Source of the DNA: Phycisphaerales bacterium
GTDB taxonomy: Bacteria; Planctomycetota; Phycisphaerae; Phycisphaerales; UBA1924
Length of the DNA: 54,742 nucleotides
NCBI GenBank assembly: GCA_017640485.1
Contig: JAEPQP010000004.1
Location: 1 to 54,742 of the forward strand
Direction: 5' to 3'
Positions 14,304 to 22,888 of the stretch are shown here, piece by piece. A model generated the notes under the pieces. It had not been told where the DNA came from and made no database searches. It saw nothing but the letters and a program-made list of their open reading frames with translations. Numbering within the stretch: the first letter of the stretch is position 1; each line of letters starts with the position of its first letter. The position numbers and the translations under genes are program-made.

Positions 14304-15671
14304 ATGTTTGTGCAATGGATAGTTCGTCTTGGTCTGTTGTGTTTCTGTGCCGGTCATTCGTTGGCACAGGGACCCAGCGGCACTGTCTATGAGGGGACGC
14401 GGGTGGTCCGTGCACCGGAACGGTTGCGAGCTCCGGACTTTGATCCCAACAACTTCCGATGTATCTTGGTGGGTGATTCGCAGGTCGCGTCTCCAGCGGG
14501 GAACCGGTTGCGTCAAGCGATGCGTCGGTGGGACCTCCCGGTTTCGGGGACTTTCTTCGTCTCCGATTTCGGTTGGGCGGGTCAGCGTGTGGACATGGAT
14601 GTGACGAGTATGCCAGCGATCCTGAGCCGGACAATCATCCTGCCGTTTCAGTGGTACGGGATCGGGCTCGAGGATTGGATGTCGCATCGCGGTCTTGAGT
14701 GGAGATTGAGCGGCGATGTCGATTCGCCGGAGACACCGATCGGTGTCTTTGTGCAAGAGATGGGTCCTTCGAATCAGTCGCCTTGGAATATGGACTGGAT
14801 GAGTGGCGAGACCCTCGTGGCGCGGATCGCTGTGCGGACCACATCAATCGTGGTGCCTTTTGTGGAGACCCGAGCTGTGCGTAACGGTGTCGTTGATCCT
14901 GGATCCGCGACGATCCACGCGCTCTCCCCGGAGTATGGATACGCGATCATCGAGCAGGTGATCCCAGCGACCCCCGGTGTGACAGGCAGCGCCGGGGTTG
15001 CAGTTTATCTGCCAGACGGGGTGACCGAGCAGGATCTTATGGTCTTCCAGGTGCTCGGCGTGTCAATCATGCGGGTCGATCAGAGTCTTCGTCCGAAGAA
15101 CGGCATGATCATCGGTGCGATGGCGAACCCCGGGTGGGGCTACGAAGATCATCTTGCAGTGTCCGATGTCAGCCGGCGAGCGCTCGTGGAGCTTGTCGAT
15201 GCGAATACCCTCATGATCATGCTCGGACACAACTCCGAGCCCAATGACGGGCAGACTGTGTATGACCGACACCTGAATCTTCTGAATCGGTGGCATGCCG
15301 CCTTTGATAATGTCGGGATGCGTCGACCCGCTTTGGTGAATGTGGTACCTTGGCCGATCGGTATCGCGGGGGCTGAGCAACGGCTCTCTGAGACTGAGGA
15401 TGCAATGCGACAGATCACCGACGAGTTCGGCGGAATGACGGTGTCGTTTGTCGAGTACTTCGGGAACACGGTTCCAGATATCTTTGATCTTGATCGATAC
15501 AGACTCGATGGGATCCGAGTACACCCGCAGGATCAATCAACCGCTGAGCATCTCGCGGAGGATCTGGAGTCCATGATCTTCGGTGGGGGCATGCTCCGTG
15601 TTCAAGGTGCCGTAGGCCGCGAGAACCAGAAGGGGTCACTCAAGAGAGGCTTGCTGAAGCGATCGCCTTGA
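14304..15671 (+). CDS. exported SGNH/GDSL-like hydrolase
   Basis: The start is ATG 14304, preceded by CAGGAG, giving a 455-residue protein with a signal peptide ending AGHSLAQ. CILVGDSQ near the N-terminus supplies the block I Ser of the SGNH fold. MIMLGHNSEPNDGQ fits the region of block III (normally GxND). LDGIRVHPQDQSTAEHLAEDL near the C-terminus supplies the block V D-x-x-x-H pattern. About 200 residues between blocks I and III form a beta-rich insertion, as in large carbohydrate esterases. The substrate is unknown; an O-acyl ester on a polysaccharide is plausible. A bidirectional terminator follows. Confidence 0.7.
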   Translation: MFVQWIVRLGLLCFCAGHSLAQGPSGTVYEGTRVVRAPERLRAPDFDPNNFRCILVGDSQVASPAGNRLRQAMRRWDLPVSGTFFVSDFGWAGQRVDMDVTSMPAILSRTIILPFQWYGIGLEDWMSHRGLEWRLSGDVDSPETPIGVFVQEMGPSNQSPWNMDWMSGETLVARIAVRTTSIVVPFVETRAVRNGVVDPGSATIHALSPEYGYAIIEQVIPATPGVTGSAGVAVYLPDGVTEQDLMVFQVLGVSIMRVDQSLRPKNGMIIGAMANPGWGYEDHLAVSDVSRRALVELVDANTLMIMLGHNSEPNDGQTVYDRHLNLLNRWHAAFDNVGMRRPALVNVVPWPIGIAGAEQRLSETEDAMRQITDEFGGMTVSFVEYFGNTVPDIFDLDRYRLDGIRVHPQDQSTAEHLAEDLESMIFGGGMLRVQGAVGRENQKGSLKRGLLKRSP

Positions 15672-15685
15672 TCGTGGGTTTATTC

Positions 15686-15719
15686 AAAAAACACCCCGCG
15701 ACATTGCGGGGTGTTCTCT
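15686..15719. terminator. bidirectional intrinsic terminator
   Basis: ACACCCCGC at 15691-15699 pairs with GCGGGGTGT at 15706-15714 across a six-base loop. It is flanked by an A-run on the left and TTCTC on the right, between the convergent SGNH hydrolase and DUF1579 genes. Confidence 0.85.
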
Positions 15720-15741
15720 GGGCTGTTGAGTTCAAGACTGA

Positions 15742-16371
15742 TCAGTCGCGTGTGTAGGTGATGGTCCCGGAGTGGAACCAGGTGCCGTCGGGCATCTTGT
15801 CGTAGAACTTGTCGGTCCATGTCCCGTCATCGCTCTTGTTGGTCACGATCTTCATCGGGTTGTCACCCATCGGGGTCGATGATGTGCCGTGCATGACGAT
15901 GTCGCCGTCATTGTTTTTGTTCCCGGTCATGTAGGTGATCTTGGTGGACATGGAGTCGATCCAGACCGAGTTGTACTGGTCGTGTGCGTTGTCGTATCCC
16001 ATGATGGAGTAGCCTTCGAAGGGCTGACCCATGAAGTCCATCTTGAAGTGCGACATGACATGACGACCATCAAGCAGCGACTTCACGGTCATCGTCGCGG
16101 GCGACTCGGTCGGCGGAGCGTCCGGCGACATGACGAAGCTGGTCTTTGCGTTCCAGTTGCCAACGGTTTCCATGAGCTCGGCGTGATGCTCGTTGGGGGT
16201 CGAGAGTTTCATCATCCCGGCCATCATGTCCTCGGGTGACATCTCCGCCATGTGTTCGTTTGCGGGCTCCTTGTCGTGATGCTTGTGCTCCGGACCAGCA
16301 GCGATCAGGACCGCGATCCCAGCGGTGACGAGCGAGCCTGAAGCGAACGCGATGAGTGAACTGGATTTCAT
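15742..16371 (-). CDS. DUF1579-family exported protein
   Basis: The start is taken at MKSSSLIAF (16371), with AGGAG upstream, giving 209 residues. An N-terminal hydrophobic segment (SGSLVTAGIAVLIAAG) is a signal peptide or anchor, followed by a His-rich HKHHDK stretch. The remainder matches DUF1579: ELMETVGNWNAKTSF, SLLDGRHVMSHFKMDFMGQPFEGYSIMGYDN, YNSVWIDSMSTKITYMTG and a final WFHSGTITYTR. Members are small periplasmic proteins of unknown role with a lipocalin-like look. The AT-rich region 16372-16623 separates it from a divergent gene. Confidence 0.85.
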   Translation of the reverse strand: MKSSSLIAFASGSLVTAGIAVLIAAGPEHKHHDKEPANEHMAEMSPEDMMAGMMKLSTPNEHHAELMETVGNWNAKTSFVMSPDAPPTESPATMTVKSLLDGRHVMSHFKMDFMGQPFEGYSIMGYDNAHDQYNSVWIDSMSTKITYMTGNKNNDGDIVMHGTSSTPMGDNPMKIVTNKSDDGTWTDKFYDKMPDGTWFHSGTITYTRD

Positions 16372-16461
16372 TGGATGTCTCCTGTGTAGTGTGTGACTCT
16401 CGATCAGCAGGACCGAGCGGGTTTGCTCTAGTTTTGCATACTCTCGATCTGTTGTCACGGA

Positions 16462-16477
16462 TATTATGGGAATAATA
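16462..16477. promoter_or_regulatory. AT-rich palindrome, possible operator
   Basis: TATTAT at 16462-16467 and ATAATA at 16472-16477 form a perfect inverted repeat with a four-base spacer, and another ATAATA follows at 16484. The site lies in the AT-rich 252-base gap between the divergent genes 15742-16371 and 16624-17019. This suggests a regulator site or promoter element; no regulator is identified. Confidence 0.35.
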
Positions 16478-16623
16478 CCGAAAATAATACAAACAAAAGT
16501 ACGAAAATTGCCTAAGGATAGGGCTTTTGACCACTCTGATTCCCAATTCGTTTGGGGATCCAAATGCCAAGCGCATACTGAGGCGGGGCCATACACATAT
16601 TCGTCATGCAATAGGAGAGACCA

Positions 16624-17019
16624 ATGCTTGACCAACTTCTCAATGAACACAAAGACACACTGATCAATGCACTCACCAGCAAGCTGGGAGTCAGTGAAGA
16701 TCAAGCCGGCGGATTTTTAGTCAAGCTCCTGCCGATGATCGAGCGATTCATGAGCGACGGCAAACTCGATGCGGGCGCACTCATGAAGGGTGATCTTTCA
16801 GCACTCAAGAACGGCCTTGATCTTGACATGCTCGGCGGTTTGCTCGGAGGGGGCAAAGACAAAGCTGAACAAGGAATCGACGCTATCGCGGAACCGATCT
16901 CCAAAGAGCTTGGCAATCTCGATAATCCGATGGAGTTGCTCGGTGGACTCCTTGGGGATGGAGGATCCGACGATCTGATGGAGAAAGCAAAGAAAGGGCT
17001 CGGCGGACTGCTGGGCTAA
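16624..17019 (+). CDS. small Gly/Leu-rich protein, DUF937-like N-terminus
   Basis: The 131-residue soluble protein begins MLDQLLNEHKDTLINALTSKLGVSEDQAGGFL, which resembles the helical start of DUF937 domains. It continues with MLGGLLGGGK and LLGGLLGDGG segments and ends KKGLGGLLG. The recurring GGLLG motif is distinctive. It is acidic, with no signal peptide. AGGAGAG precedes the ATG and a clear terminator follows, so it is a single-gene unit. Function is unknown. Confidence 0.75.
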   Translation: MLDQLLNEHKDTLINALTSKLGVSEDQAGGFLVKLLPMIERFMSDGKLDAGALMKGDLSALKNGLDLDMLGGLLGGGKDKAEQGIDAIAEPISKELGNLDNPMELLGGLLGDGGSDDLMEKAKKGLGGLLG

Positions 17020-17042
17020 GCGATGAAATCAGAGCAATCGCA

Positions 17043-17070
17043 AGCACCCAGTCTCTACTGGGTGCTTTTT
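17043..17070 (+). terminator. intrinsic terminator
   Basis: AGCACCCAGT at 17043-17052 pairs with ACTGGGTGCT at 17057-17066 across CTCT, followed by TTTT. It ends 16624-17019. The T-tract reaches the stop codon of the convergent ribB-like gene. Confidence 0.9.
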
Positions 17071-18289
17071 ATTTGACAACCTTCACCCGTTCAGAAATCT
17101 CGAGTCCGAAAGATTCAAGGTGTGGGTACGACGCTTCGGAGTTGGTGATGAGTTTCAGGTTGCTGATGCCCAGGGCACGGAGGATCTGGGATCCGGTGCC
17201 GTATTCGACCATCTCGGGGGAGAGGGCTTCGGTGACGGCGTCTTCTTGATTGAGTTCGTGCGGGCGCGAGAGTCGGTCGGTCAGCGCGTCCCCGATGCCG
17301 TGGGGGCGGAGGTAGATGATGGCGCCTCGACCCGCGGCTTGGATCATCTTCATGGATCGACGCAGGGTTTGTCCTGTCGAGGATGTGGGGTCGGGGCTTG
17401 ATCCGATGTCGTCGAAGATGTCTCCGAGCAGATCGCGCTTGTGGACGCGGACGAGCGTGGGCTTGCTGTTGGGGATCGGGTTGTGGTACTCGTCGAGCTT
17501 TCCGACATCGCCGACGGTGAGCGCAAGGTGGGGCATCGGATCGCTGGGGGCGCGGAACGCGACGAGGTTGAACTCTCCCAGCGGCGTGGTGATCGTCGTA
17601 CCCTCGATCGGATCCATGCGCTCGACGATCGAGGACTTGGCGAGCCGGTACTCGATGATCTGCTTGATCGAGCACATCTTGATGGTGTGCTCTTTGCAGA
17701 ACTCCGCGAGATCCGGGACGCGCATCATGCGTCCCTCTGGATGCACGATCTCGATCCCGACGCACCCGGGATTCAAACCCGCGAGTCTACAGAGATCGAC
17801 GATGCCCTCGGTGTGTCCGACGCGGACGAGCACGCCGCCGTCGCGTGAGCGGAGCGGGTTGATGTGACCCGGGCGCACGAAGTCGGTGGGGACGGTGTTT
17901 GGGTCGATGAGCATCTGGATGGTCTTGGCGCGTTCATGGGCGCTGACGCCGGTCGTGAAGCCGTGCTTGGGATGACCGTCAACGGACACAGTCAACGGCG
18001 TCCCCCGCGCCGAGGTGTTCACAGCGGACTGCCCATGCAGATCCAATCGATCGCAGTCCGACTCGGGGAGCGAGACGAACATGTAACCCGATGCTTCTTT
18101 GAGCATGAACATGATCGCTTCGGGGGTGATGAACTGAGCCGGGAGGATGAGGTCCCCCTCGTTCTCGCGTGATTCATCGTCGGTGACAACGACCATGCGT
18201 CCGTTGCGGAGTTCGTGGAGGATGTCCTCGATGGGGGAGAATGCGTTGTCGAGGTCTGGATCGGGCATGGTGGGGATTGTAGTTGGCAT
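17069..18289 (-). CDS. ribB: 3,4-dihydroxy-2-butanone 4-phosphate synthase with a degenerate GTP cyclohydrolase II domain (RibBX-type)
   Basis: Residues about 15-210 form an intact RibB domain, which makes the four-carbon precursor of riboflavin from ribulose 5-phosphate. Visible marks are DDESRENEGDL, the SARGTPLTVSVDG segment, HPKHGFTTGVSAHERAKT and RPGHINPL. The C-terminal half has the RibA fold, but the zinc motif C-x(10)-C-x-C is gone: VRVHKRDLLGDIFDDIGSSP replaces the usual HxEC...RCDCG. Later RibA blocks such as AAGRGAIIYLRP...GIG persist. Such RibBX proteins are known to keep synthase but lose cyclohydrolase activity, so another RibA should exist elsewhere in the genome. The start is uncertain: ATG 18289 is used, ATG 18268 and TTG 18298 are possible. 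Confidence 0.88.
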   Translation of the reverse strand: MPTTIPTMPDPDLDNAFSPIEDILHELRNGRMVVVTDDESRENEGDLILPAQFITPEAIMFMLKEASGYMFVSLPESDCDRLDLHGQSAVNTSARGTPLTVSVDGHPKHGFTTGVSAHERAKTIQMLIDPNTVPTDFVRPGHINPLRSRDGGVLVRVGHTEGIVDLCRLAGLNPGCVGIEIVHPEGRMMRVPDLAEFCKEHTIKMCSIKQIIEYRLAKSSIVERMDPIEGTTITTPLGEFNLVAFRAPSDPMPHLALTVGDVGKLDEYHNPIPNSKPTLVRVHKRDLLGDIFDDIGSSPDPTSSTGQTLRRSMKMIQAAGRGAIIYLRPHGIGDALTDRLSRPHELNQEDAVTEALSPEMVEYGTGSQILRALGISNLKLITNSEASYPHLESFGLEISERVKVVK

Positions 18290-18358
18290 ATGCGACAATG
18301 GTAGAACGGGGCAAGGGGATTAGCCGTAGAGTGGGTAGTGGACTGAAAGGGATCATTC

Positions 18359-19684
18359 ATGTTTATAGCAACAACAATCGTTCTCGCTTTGGGAACAGCG
18401 GCGGCTCCAGATTCTTCTATTTTGGATCAAGCTGTCTATGAGTGGAAGTATCCAACGAGGGTCGAGCTAGAGACTCCCGGGGGACCGCTGCCGTTTGTTA
18501 TCGAGGTTGCCTCTCCAACATCTGGAACTCATGATTCGCACTTCAATCAACTGGTTGGATCAATGCCGATCCGTATCTCGAATGGACACGAGTTCATCAT
18601 CAAAATCAATAGTGTTTCTGGAAGTGGCGGTGGGTACGACGGGTCCACCCGACACGGGAAGATTGAATTTCCTGAATACGATTCATTCTTGAGCGGCTCG
18701 GGTGATCGTGGTTGTGAGATTGTGGGGGATCTCGTCGAACGCATGCAAGTTGGCATATGGAGTAAGAAGCGTGGGGATACTTACGCGCAGTTGCCGTACC
18801 GGATGATCGAAGTGAAATCGGTTGATGACCGCTTTGAACCCATCGAGAGCAACGAAGAACTTGCGGAGTTCAATGGGCGTTGGTCAGTAGACTTTGATTC
18901 ATCAAGTGATCTCGCAGTCGGCGAGTTCTTGGTCAATGAAAACCAGATCGCATCAGGTACCTTCATGACCACCACCGGTGATTACCGCTATCTTGCCGGT
19001 CGCGTTGACGGCAACCTCATGCGCCTCTCCACCTTCGACGGCGCCCACGCGTTCCTCTTCCACGCACGCATGCAAGACGACGGCACGATCGAAGGAGACT
19101 TCTGGTCGGGGAACTGGTACCACGACACCTGGACTGCAACGCGTGACGACGACGCGACACTGCCCGATGCGTTTGAACAAACAGTGATCGCGGATGAAGA
19201 CGCGCTCGACGACATGGTCTTCAAGAACCTCCAAGGCGAGCCGACGCGAGTGCTTGATGTGCTGGACGAATCAAACGCGCCCGCTCGCATCATCGAGATC
19301 TTCGGGACCTGGTGTCCCAACTGCAGCGATGCGGGACGCGAGCTTGTTTCGCTGCGTGAGCAGTACGGCGACGATCTTGCGGTTGTCGGTCTTGCATTCG
19401 AGATCACGGAGGACTTCGACCGTTCGGTCCAGCAGGTTACGAGGCATCACGAGCACATCGGGACCGATTGGCCGATCCTGATCGCGGGGCTGAGCGATAA
19501 GAAGAAAGCGTCCGAAGCGCTCCCGGTGCTCGACAAGGTCCGCTCCTACCCGACGCTGATCTTCCTCGATCGGAACAACGAGGTCCAAGCGGTGTACTCG
19601 GGATTCAGCGGTCCGGCGACCGGGGATGCGTACACGAAACAACGCGAGCGATTCGAAGAACTTATTGAATCGATGATTGATTGA
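18359..19684 (+). CDS. exported TlpA/ResA-like thioredoxin-fold protein with a large N-terminal domain
   Basis: The 441-residue protein has a short signal peptide (MFIATTIVLALGTAAA). Residues about 20-280 form a beta-rich region of unknown family, with segments like DGTIEGDFWSGNWYHDTWTAT. The C-terminal domain is TlpA-like: EIFGTWCPNC, with the redox Cys pair near residues 318 and 321, then LAVVGLAFEITED and the cis-Pro region SYPTLIFLDRNNEVQ. The context suggests periplasmic thiol-disulphide exchange, perhaps delivered by the N-terminal domain to a specific partner. The N-terminal half is noticeably less GC-rich than the thioredoxin half. Confidence 0.85.
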   Translation: MFIATTIVLALGTAAAPDSSILDQAVYEWKYPTRVELETPGGPLPFVIEVASPTSGTHDSHFNQLVGSMPIRISNGHEFIIKINSVSGSGGGYDGSTRHGKIEFPEYDSFLSGSGDRGCEIVGDLVERMQVGIWSKKRGDTYAQLPYRMIEVKSVDDRFEPIESNEELAEFNGRWSVDFDSSSDLAVGEFLVNENQIASGTFMTTTGDYRYLAGRVDGNLMRLSTFDGAHAFLFHARMQDDGTIEGDFWSGNWYHDTWTATRDDDATLPDAFEQTVIADEDALDDMVFKNLQGEPTRVLDVLDESNAPARIIEIFGTWCPNCSDAGRELVSLREQYGDDLAVVGLAFEITEDFDRSVQQVTRHHEHIGTDWPILIAGLSDKKKASEALPVLDKVRSYPTLIFLDRNNEVQAVYSGFSGPATGDAYTKQRERFEELIESMID

Positions 19685-19726
19685 GAATTTACGACGGGCC
19701 GATTCGTGGAGTGCATCTGGTGTCGT

Positions 19727-20428
19727 ATGAACACCATCACTTTCGTATTGGCCTCGTTGATTTTCGTACTCACATTGACCGGCTGCGCCACAACTCAGCA
19801 ACTCAGCGAGGAGTTCACTCCCGAGCAGTACCATGCCGCGCTTGATGCGATTATGGAGTCGGATCAACGATACCGAACGGCAATATCTTGGGGGACGACC
19901 GATCCAGAAGAACTCGCGCGTCTCGAAGCGCTCGATGACGATGAGAGCATGGCGGAGTATGTACGGCGAAACAAAGAAGGCATCGAACTGGATCCCGAGG
20001 TTGAGCAATCCCTCTGGGACAAACAGATCCCGATCGACAAGAAAAACACGCGCGAACTCATGCGTCTGGTCGACGCGCACGGCTGGCCGACGCATGAAAC
20101 CGCGGGTGAGGGTTTCGCGAGTCCTATCCCAGTGTTGATCCACATGACGATGGAAGACGCGGAGTGGGTGCTTCCGAAACTGTACACAGAGGTCATCGAA
20201 GGGCGCATGGATCCAGGGCCGTACGCGATGATCTACGATCGCAAGCAGCAGCACGATGGGAAGCCTCAGCTCTACGGCAAGATGCAAGCATTCGACTCCA
20301 AAACCATGTCGGTGCTCCCTCCAGCGATCGTGGATATCGATGAGACCAATCGAGCGCGTGCAAAGATCGGGATGGAGCCGCTGGAGGAGTATCGGATCAC
20401 GAGCGCCGAAGTCGCGGCTGGGGGATGA
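19727..20428 (+). CDS. lipoprotein with a DUF6624-like domain
   Basis: The start at ATG 19727 gives a signal peptide with the lipobox TLTGC (Cys near residue 20) and 233 residues. The C-terminal part GRMDPGPYAMIYDRKQQHDGKPQLYGKMQ contains the 'ALLYDR...GKPQxYGT' pattern that I associate with DUF6624, and HGWPT upstream also fits that family. Function is unknown. It lies 42 bases after the thioredoxin-like gene, in the same direction, and is followed by a strong bidirectional terminator. Confidence 0.8.
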   Translation: MNTITFVLASLIFVLTLTGCATTQQLSEEFTPEQYHAALDAIMESDQRYRTAISWGTTDPEELARLEALDDDESMAEYVRRNKEGIELDPEVEQSLWDKQIPIDKKNTRELMRLVDAHGWPTHETAGEGFASPIPVLIHMTMEDAEWVLPKLYTEVIEGRMDPGPYAMIYDRKQQHDGKPQLYGKMQAFDSKTMSVLPPAIVDIDETNRARAKIGMEPLEEYRITSAEVAAGG

Positions 20429-20450
20429 TTCTGATCTGAGTATGAATAAC

Positions 20451-20489
20451 GAAAAACGCCTCGACGAGTTCTTCGTCGAGGCGTTGTTT
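20451..20489. terminator. strong bidirectional intrinsic terminator
   Basis: AACGCCTCGACGA at 20455-20467 pairs with TCGTCGAGGCGTT at 20473-20485 across a five-base loop. An A-run lies to the left and TTGTTTG to the right, between the convergent lipoprotein and PEP-CTERM genes. Confidence 0.9.
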
Positions 20490-20510
20490 GTGATGAGGTT
20501 AGGTGGATTT

Positions 20511-21305
20511 TCAGCGGCGACGACGCGCAGCGGTCATGCCACCCAACGCCAGGAGCATCATCGATCCTGGGGTCGGAATGGTGTTGTTCGCGTAGTGGAA
20601 GATGTTCTCCCAGACGATCGCGTTGTTGGTGCCTGGATCCATCGAGATGTTGTCACCAAAGTCGTCCCACGCGTCCATGTCGGTCAGGACGACTACGCGA
20701 CCGAGCCCCCATTCGAGGACACCGATCGCTCCGCCGCCTGATGCATCGTGCGTGCCGATGATGTCGGCGCCGCCGGTGATCGTCGATGAGAACTGTTGGA
20801 GGAAGCTCGATGCGGATCCGCCAGGACCATCCCAGATCGGGTGGGCCGCGGACATAGAGACATTTGACGGCTCGCCTCCGACACCGATTGGAGCGGTTGC
20901 GACTGAAACGCCAAACGCGCTCAGGAGACTGTCAGAAGCAGGGTAGAAGTTGCCCCAGTCGCGTTGGATGACGAGCCCGCCACCAGCGCTGACGAAGCTC
21001 TGGATGTCGCTGATTTCTTGAGCCGAGAAATCGACATTCACTGTCCCGGTGTAGAGGGTGCTCCAGTTGTCATTGCTGACACCTTCGAAGCTGTTGGTGG
21101 TCCCGATCCCGAATCCAGCGTTGAGCAGGATATTGGTGGCGCTGTTCATGGAGTTGCTGGTGAGGTATCGGTTGTCGCCTGCTTCGCCTTCGTTCCCTGT
21201 GCGAGTGTCGTCGAGCGAGAGGATGTCACCGATGCTCACGCCACCGAGCGCGGTGGTGGATGCGAGCAGTCCGGCGAGAACGGCGAGTTTGGTTGTTGCA
21301 TTCAT
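20511..21305 (-). CDS. PEP-CTERM surface protein with a glutamine-amidotransferase-like ectodomain
   Basis: The start is ATG 21305, with AAAGGGAA upstream, giving 264 residues with a signal peptide. The ectodomain looks like the class I glutamine-amidotransferase-like fold found in DUF4350/ThuA-type proteins: IQSFVSAGGGLVIQRDWG, AAHPIWDGPGG, ADIIGTHDASGGGAIGVLEWGLGRVVVLTDMDAWDD and NAIVWENIFHY. No catalytic Cys is apparent, so it is more likely a binding module. The tail IPTPGSMMLLALGGMTAARRRR is a PEP-CTERM sorting signal. Confidence 0.8.
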   Translation of the reverse strand: MNATTKLAVLAGLLASTTALGGVSIGDILSLDDTRTGNEGEAGDNRYLTSNSMNSATNILLNAGFGIGTTNSFEGVSNDNWSTLYTGTVNVDFSAQEISDIQSFVSAGGGLVIQRDWGNFYPASDSLLSAFGVSVATAPIGVGGEPSNVSMSAAHPIWDGPGGSASSFLQQFSSTITGGADIIGTHDASGGGAIGVLEWGLGRVVVLTDMDAWDDFGDNISMDPGTNNAIVWENIFHYANNTIPTPGSMMLLALGGMTAARRRR

Positions 21306-21453
21306 GGGTGTTCCCTTTCGAGTGTGTGATGTATGCGCGTGTGAACGCCGCGCATCTCTCATGTGAAAGAGGTACTCCGATAAGGGAAAATGACCAATAA
21401 AAGTGCGGATTATGCAGCGAATTCTGATGTTTGATTGTGCTCTGTTCGGGAGT

Positions 21454-22842
21454 TCAGAGCAATGAGCCGCTGAGGATCAGGATCGCGAACGCGAAGTAAA
21501 TCGTCAGTCCCGAGACATCCATCAGCGTTGCGACGAGCGGTGCTGAGGACGCCGCGGGATCGAGCCCGAGTCGATCGAGAACGAGCGGGAGCATGGATCC
21601 GATTAGCGTTCCCCAGATCACAATCAGGAACACGGAACATCCAACAGTGAGCGCGAGCGGGGAGGTGTGGTCCGTGTGCGTGAACCCGGAGATCGCCATG
21701 AGATGCACCGTCGCGGCGCCCATGACCCCGAGCACGGCTCCGAGCACCAGACCCGTCAGGATCTCTTTGCGCATGATGCGCCACCAGAGCCCGAGATGGA
21801 CTTCCTCGACCGCGATCGCGCGCACGAGCAAGCTCGCGGCTTGCGTCCCGGTGTTCCCTCCAGACGCGATGATCAACGGCACGAACAACGCGAGCACGAC
21901 CGCTTTATTGAGCTGCTCGTCGAACACACCCATCACCCCGATGCTCAAGAGTTGCAGGACGAACAGCCCGATCAACCACGACCCACGCTTGCGGACCATG
22001 TCCCTGACCGGCGTCGATGTATACGGCGAATCCAGCGCCTCCATACCACCAAGCTTCTGGACATCCTCCGTAAACTCTTCTTCGGCAACATCCGCGATGT
22101 CGTCGACCGTCACGATCCCGACGAGCAATCCCAGAGAGTCGACAACCGGGAGAGCCGTGCGGTTGTAGCGCGCCATGGCGCGGACCGCTTCTTCGCGATC
22201 GTCGAACGCGCTGAGCGCGACGAACTGGTCGTCCATGATCGAATCAATTGATGCGTCGGGATCTGCGAGCAGGAGCGTCCGGATGTGGAGGTCGTCGATG
22301 AGCGTGCCGTCCGGCGCGATGACGAAGACCCAGTGGACGGTTTCTGCGTCCTGGCCGTACTGCCGGATGTGGTTGAGCGATTGACCAACTGTCCAGTCCT
22401 TGCGGAGCCGGACATAGTCTGGGGTCATGAGTCGACCGACGCTGTCGGGGTCGTAGCCGAGGATCGCTTGGGTGATCCGTCTGTTCTCAGGGGTCAGGCG
22501 CTTGATGATCTGCGTCGCGATCTCGACCGGGAGTTCGTCGAGCACCGCGGCCCGGTCGTCGGGCTCGAGCGACTCAATCACGCGCGCAGAGCGTTGATCC
22601 CCGAGCACATCCAGGAGCGATTCCTGGATCGGGGACTCGAGCTCAGCGAAGACATCCGACGCCATCTGCCGGGGGAGGATCCGGAACACCAACCCTCCCT
22701 GCTCGAGTTCGAGCGATTCGATGAGGTCCGCAACATCCGCGGGCTCCAAGATCGACAGCGCATCGCGGACCTGGCGGTACTCTCCAGATTCGAGGAGTTC
22801 CAGGAGTTCGGGCTCAAGGAGTTGGATGGTTGGTGATTCCAC
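21454..22842 (-). CDS. mgtE: MgtE-family magnesium transporter/channel
   Basis: The 462-residue protein has the full MgtE layout: an N-terminal superhelical domain (about 1-130, with repeated LEPxD-type motifs), two CBS domains (about 135-255, ending VGIVTVDDIADVAEEE), a connecting helix and five transmembrane segments from about 285. The VPLIIASGGNTGTQAA stretch is the conserved pore-region motif. It transports Mg2+ (or Co2+) and is gated by Mg2+ binding to the cytosolic domains. The start is GTG 22842; the nearby ATG at 22850 is out of frame. It lies 46 bases downstream of the phosphatase-cytochrome gene. No Mg2+ riboswitch leader fits in that gap. Confidence 0.95.
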   Translation of the reverse strand: MESPTIQLLEPELLELLESGEYRQVRDALSILEPADVADLIESLELEQGGLVFRILPRQMASDVFAELESPIQESLLDVLGDQRSARVIESLEPDDRAAVLDELPVEIATQIIKRLTPENRRITQAILGYDPDSVGRLMTPDYVRLRKDWTVGQSLNHIRQYGQDAETVHWVFVIAPDGTLIDDLHIRTLLLADPDASIDSIMDDQFVALSAFDDREEAVRAMARYNRTALPVVDSLGLLVGIVTVDDIADVAEEEFTEDVQKLGGMEALDSPYTSTPVRDMVRKRGSWLIGLFVLQLLSIGVMGVFDEQLNKAVVLALFVPLIIASGGNTGTQAASLLVRAIAVEEVHLGLWWRIMRKEILTGLVLGAVLGVMGAATVHLMAISGFTHTDHTSPLALTVGCSVFLIVIWGTLIGSMLPLVLDRLGLDPAASSAPLVATLMDVSGLTIYFAFAILILSGSLL

Positions 22843-22888
22843 TGGACCATGGTATCAGGATTCAGTCCCGATTGTGGTTCGAGAGCGA

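Noticed and set aside
17765-17800. tRNA-like GGATTCAAACCC stretch
   Set aside because: It lies inside the ribB-like coding sequence and no cloverleaf or acceptor stem could be drawn around it.
22843-22888. Magnesium riboswitch (M-box or ykkC-like) before mgtE
   Set aside because: The gap is only 46 bases, too short for these leaders.
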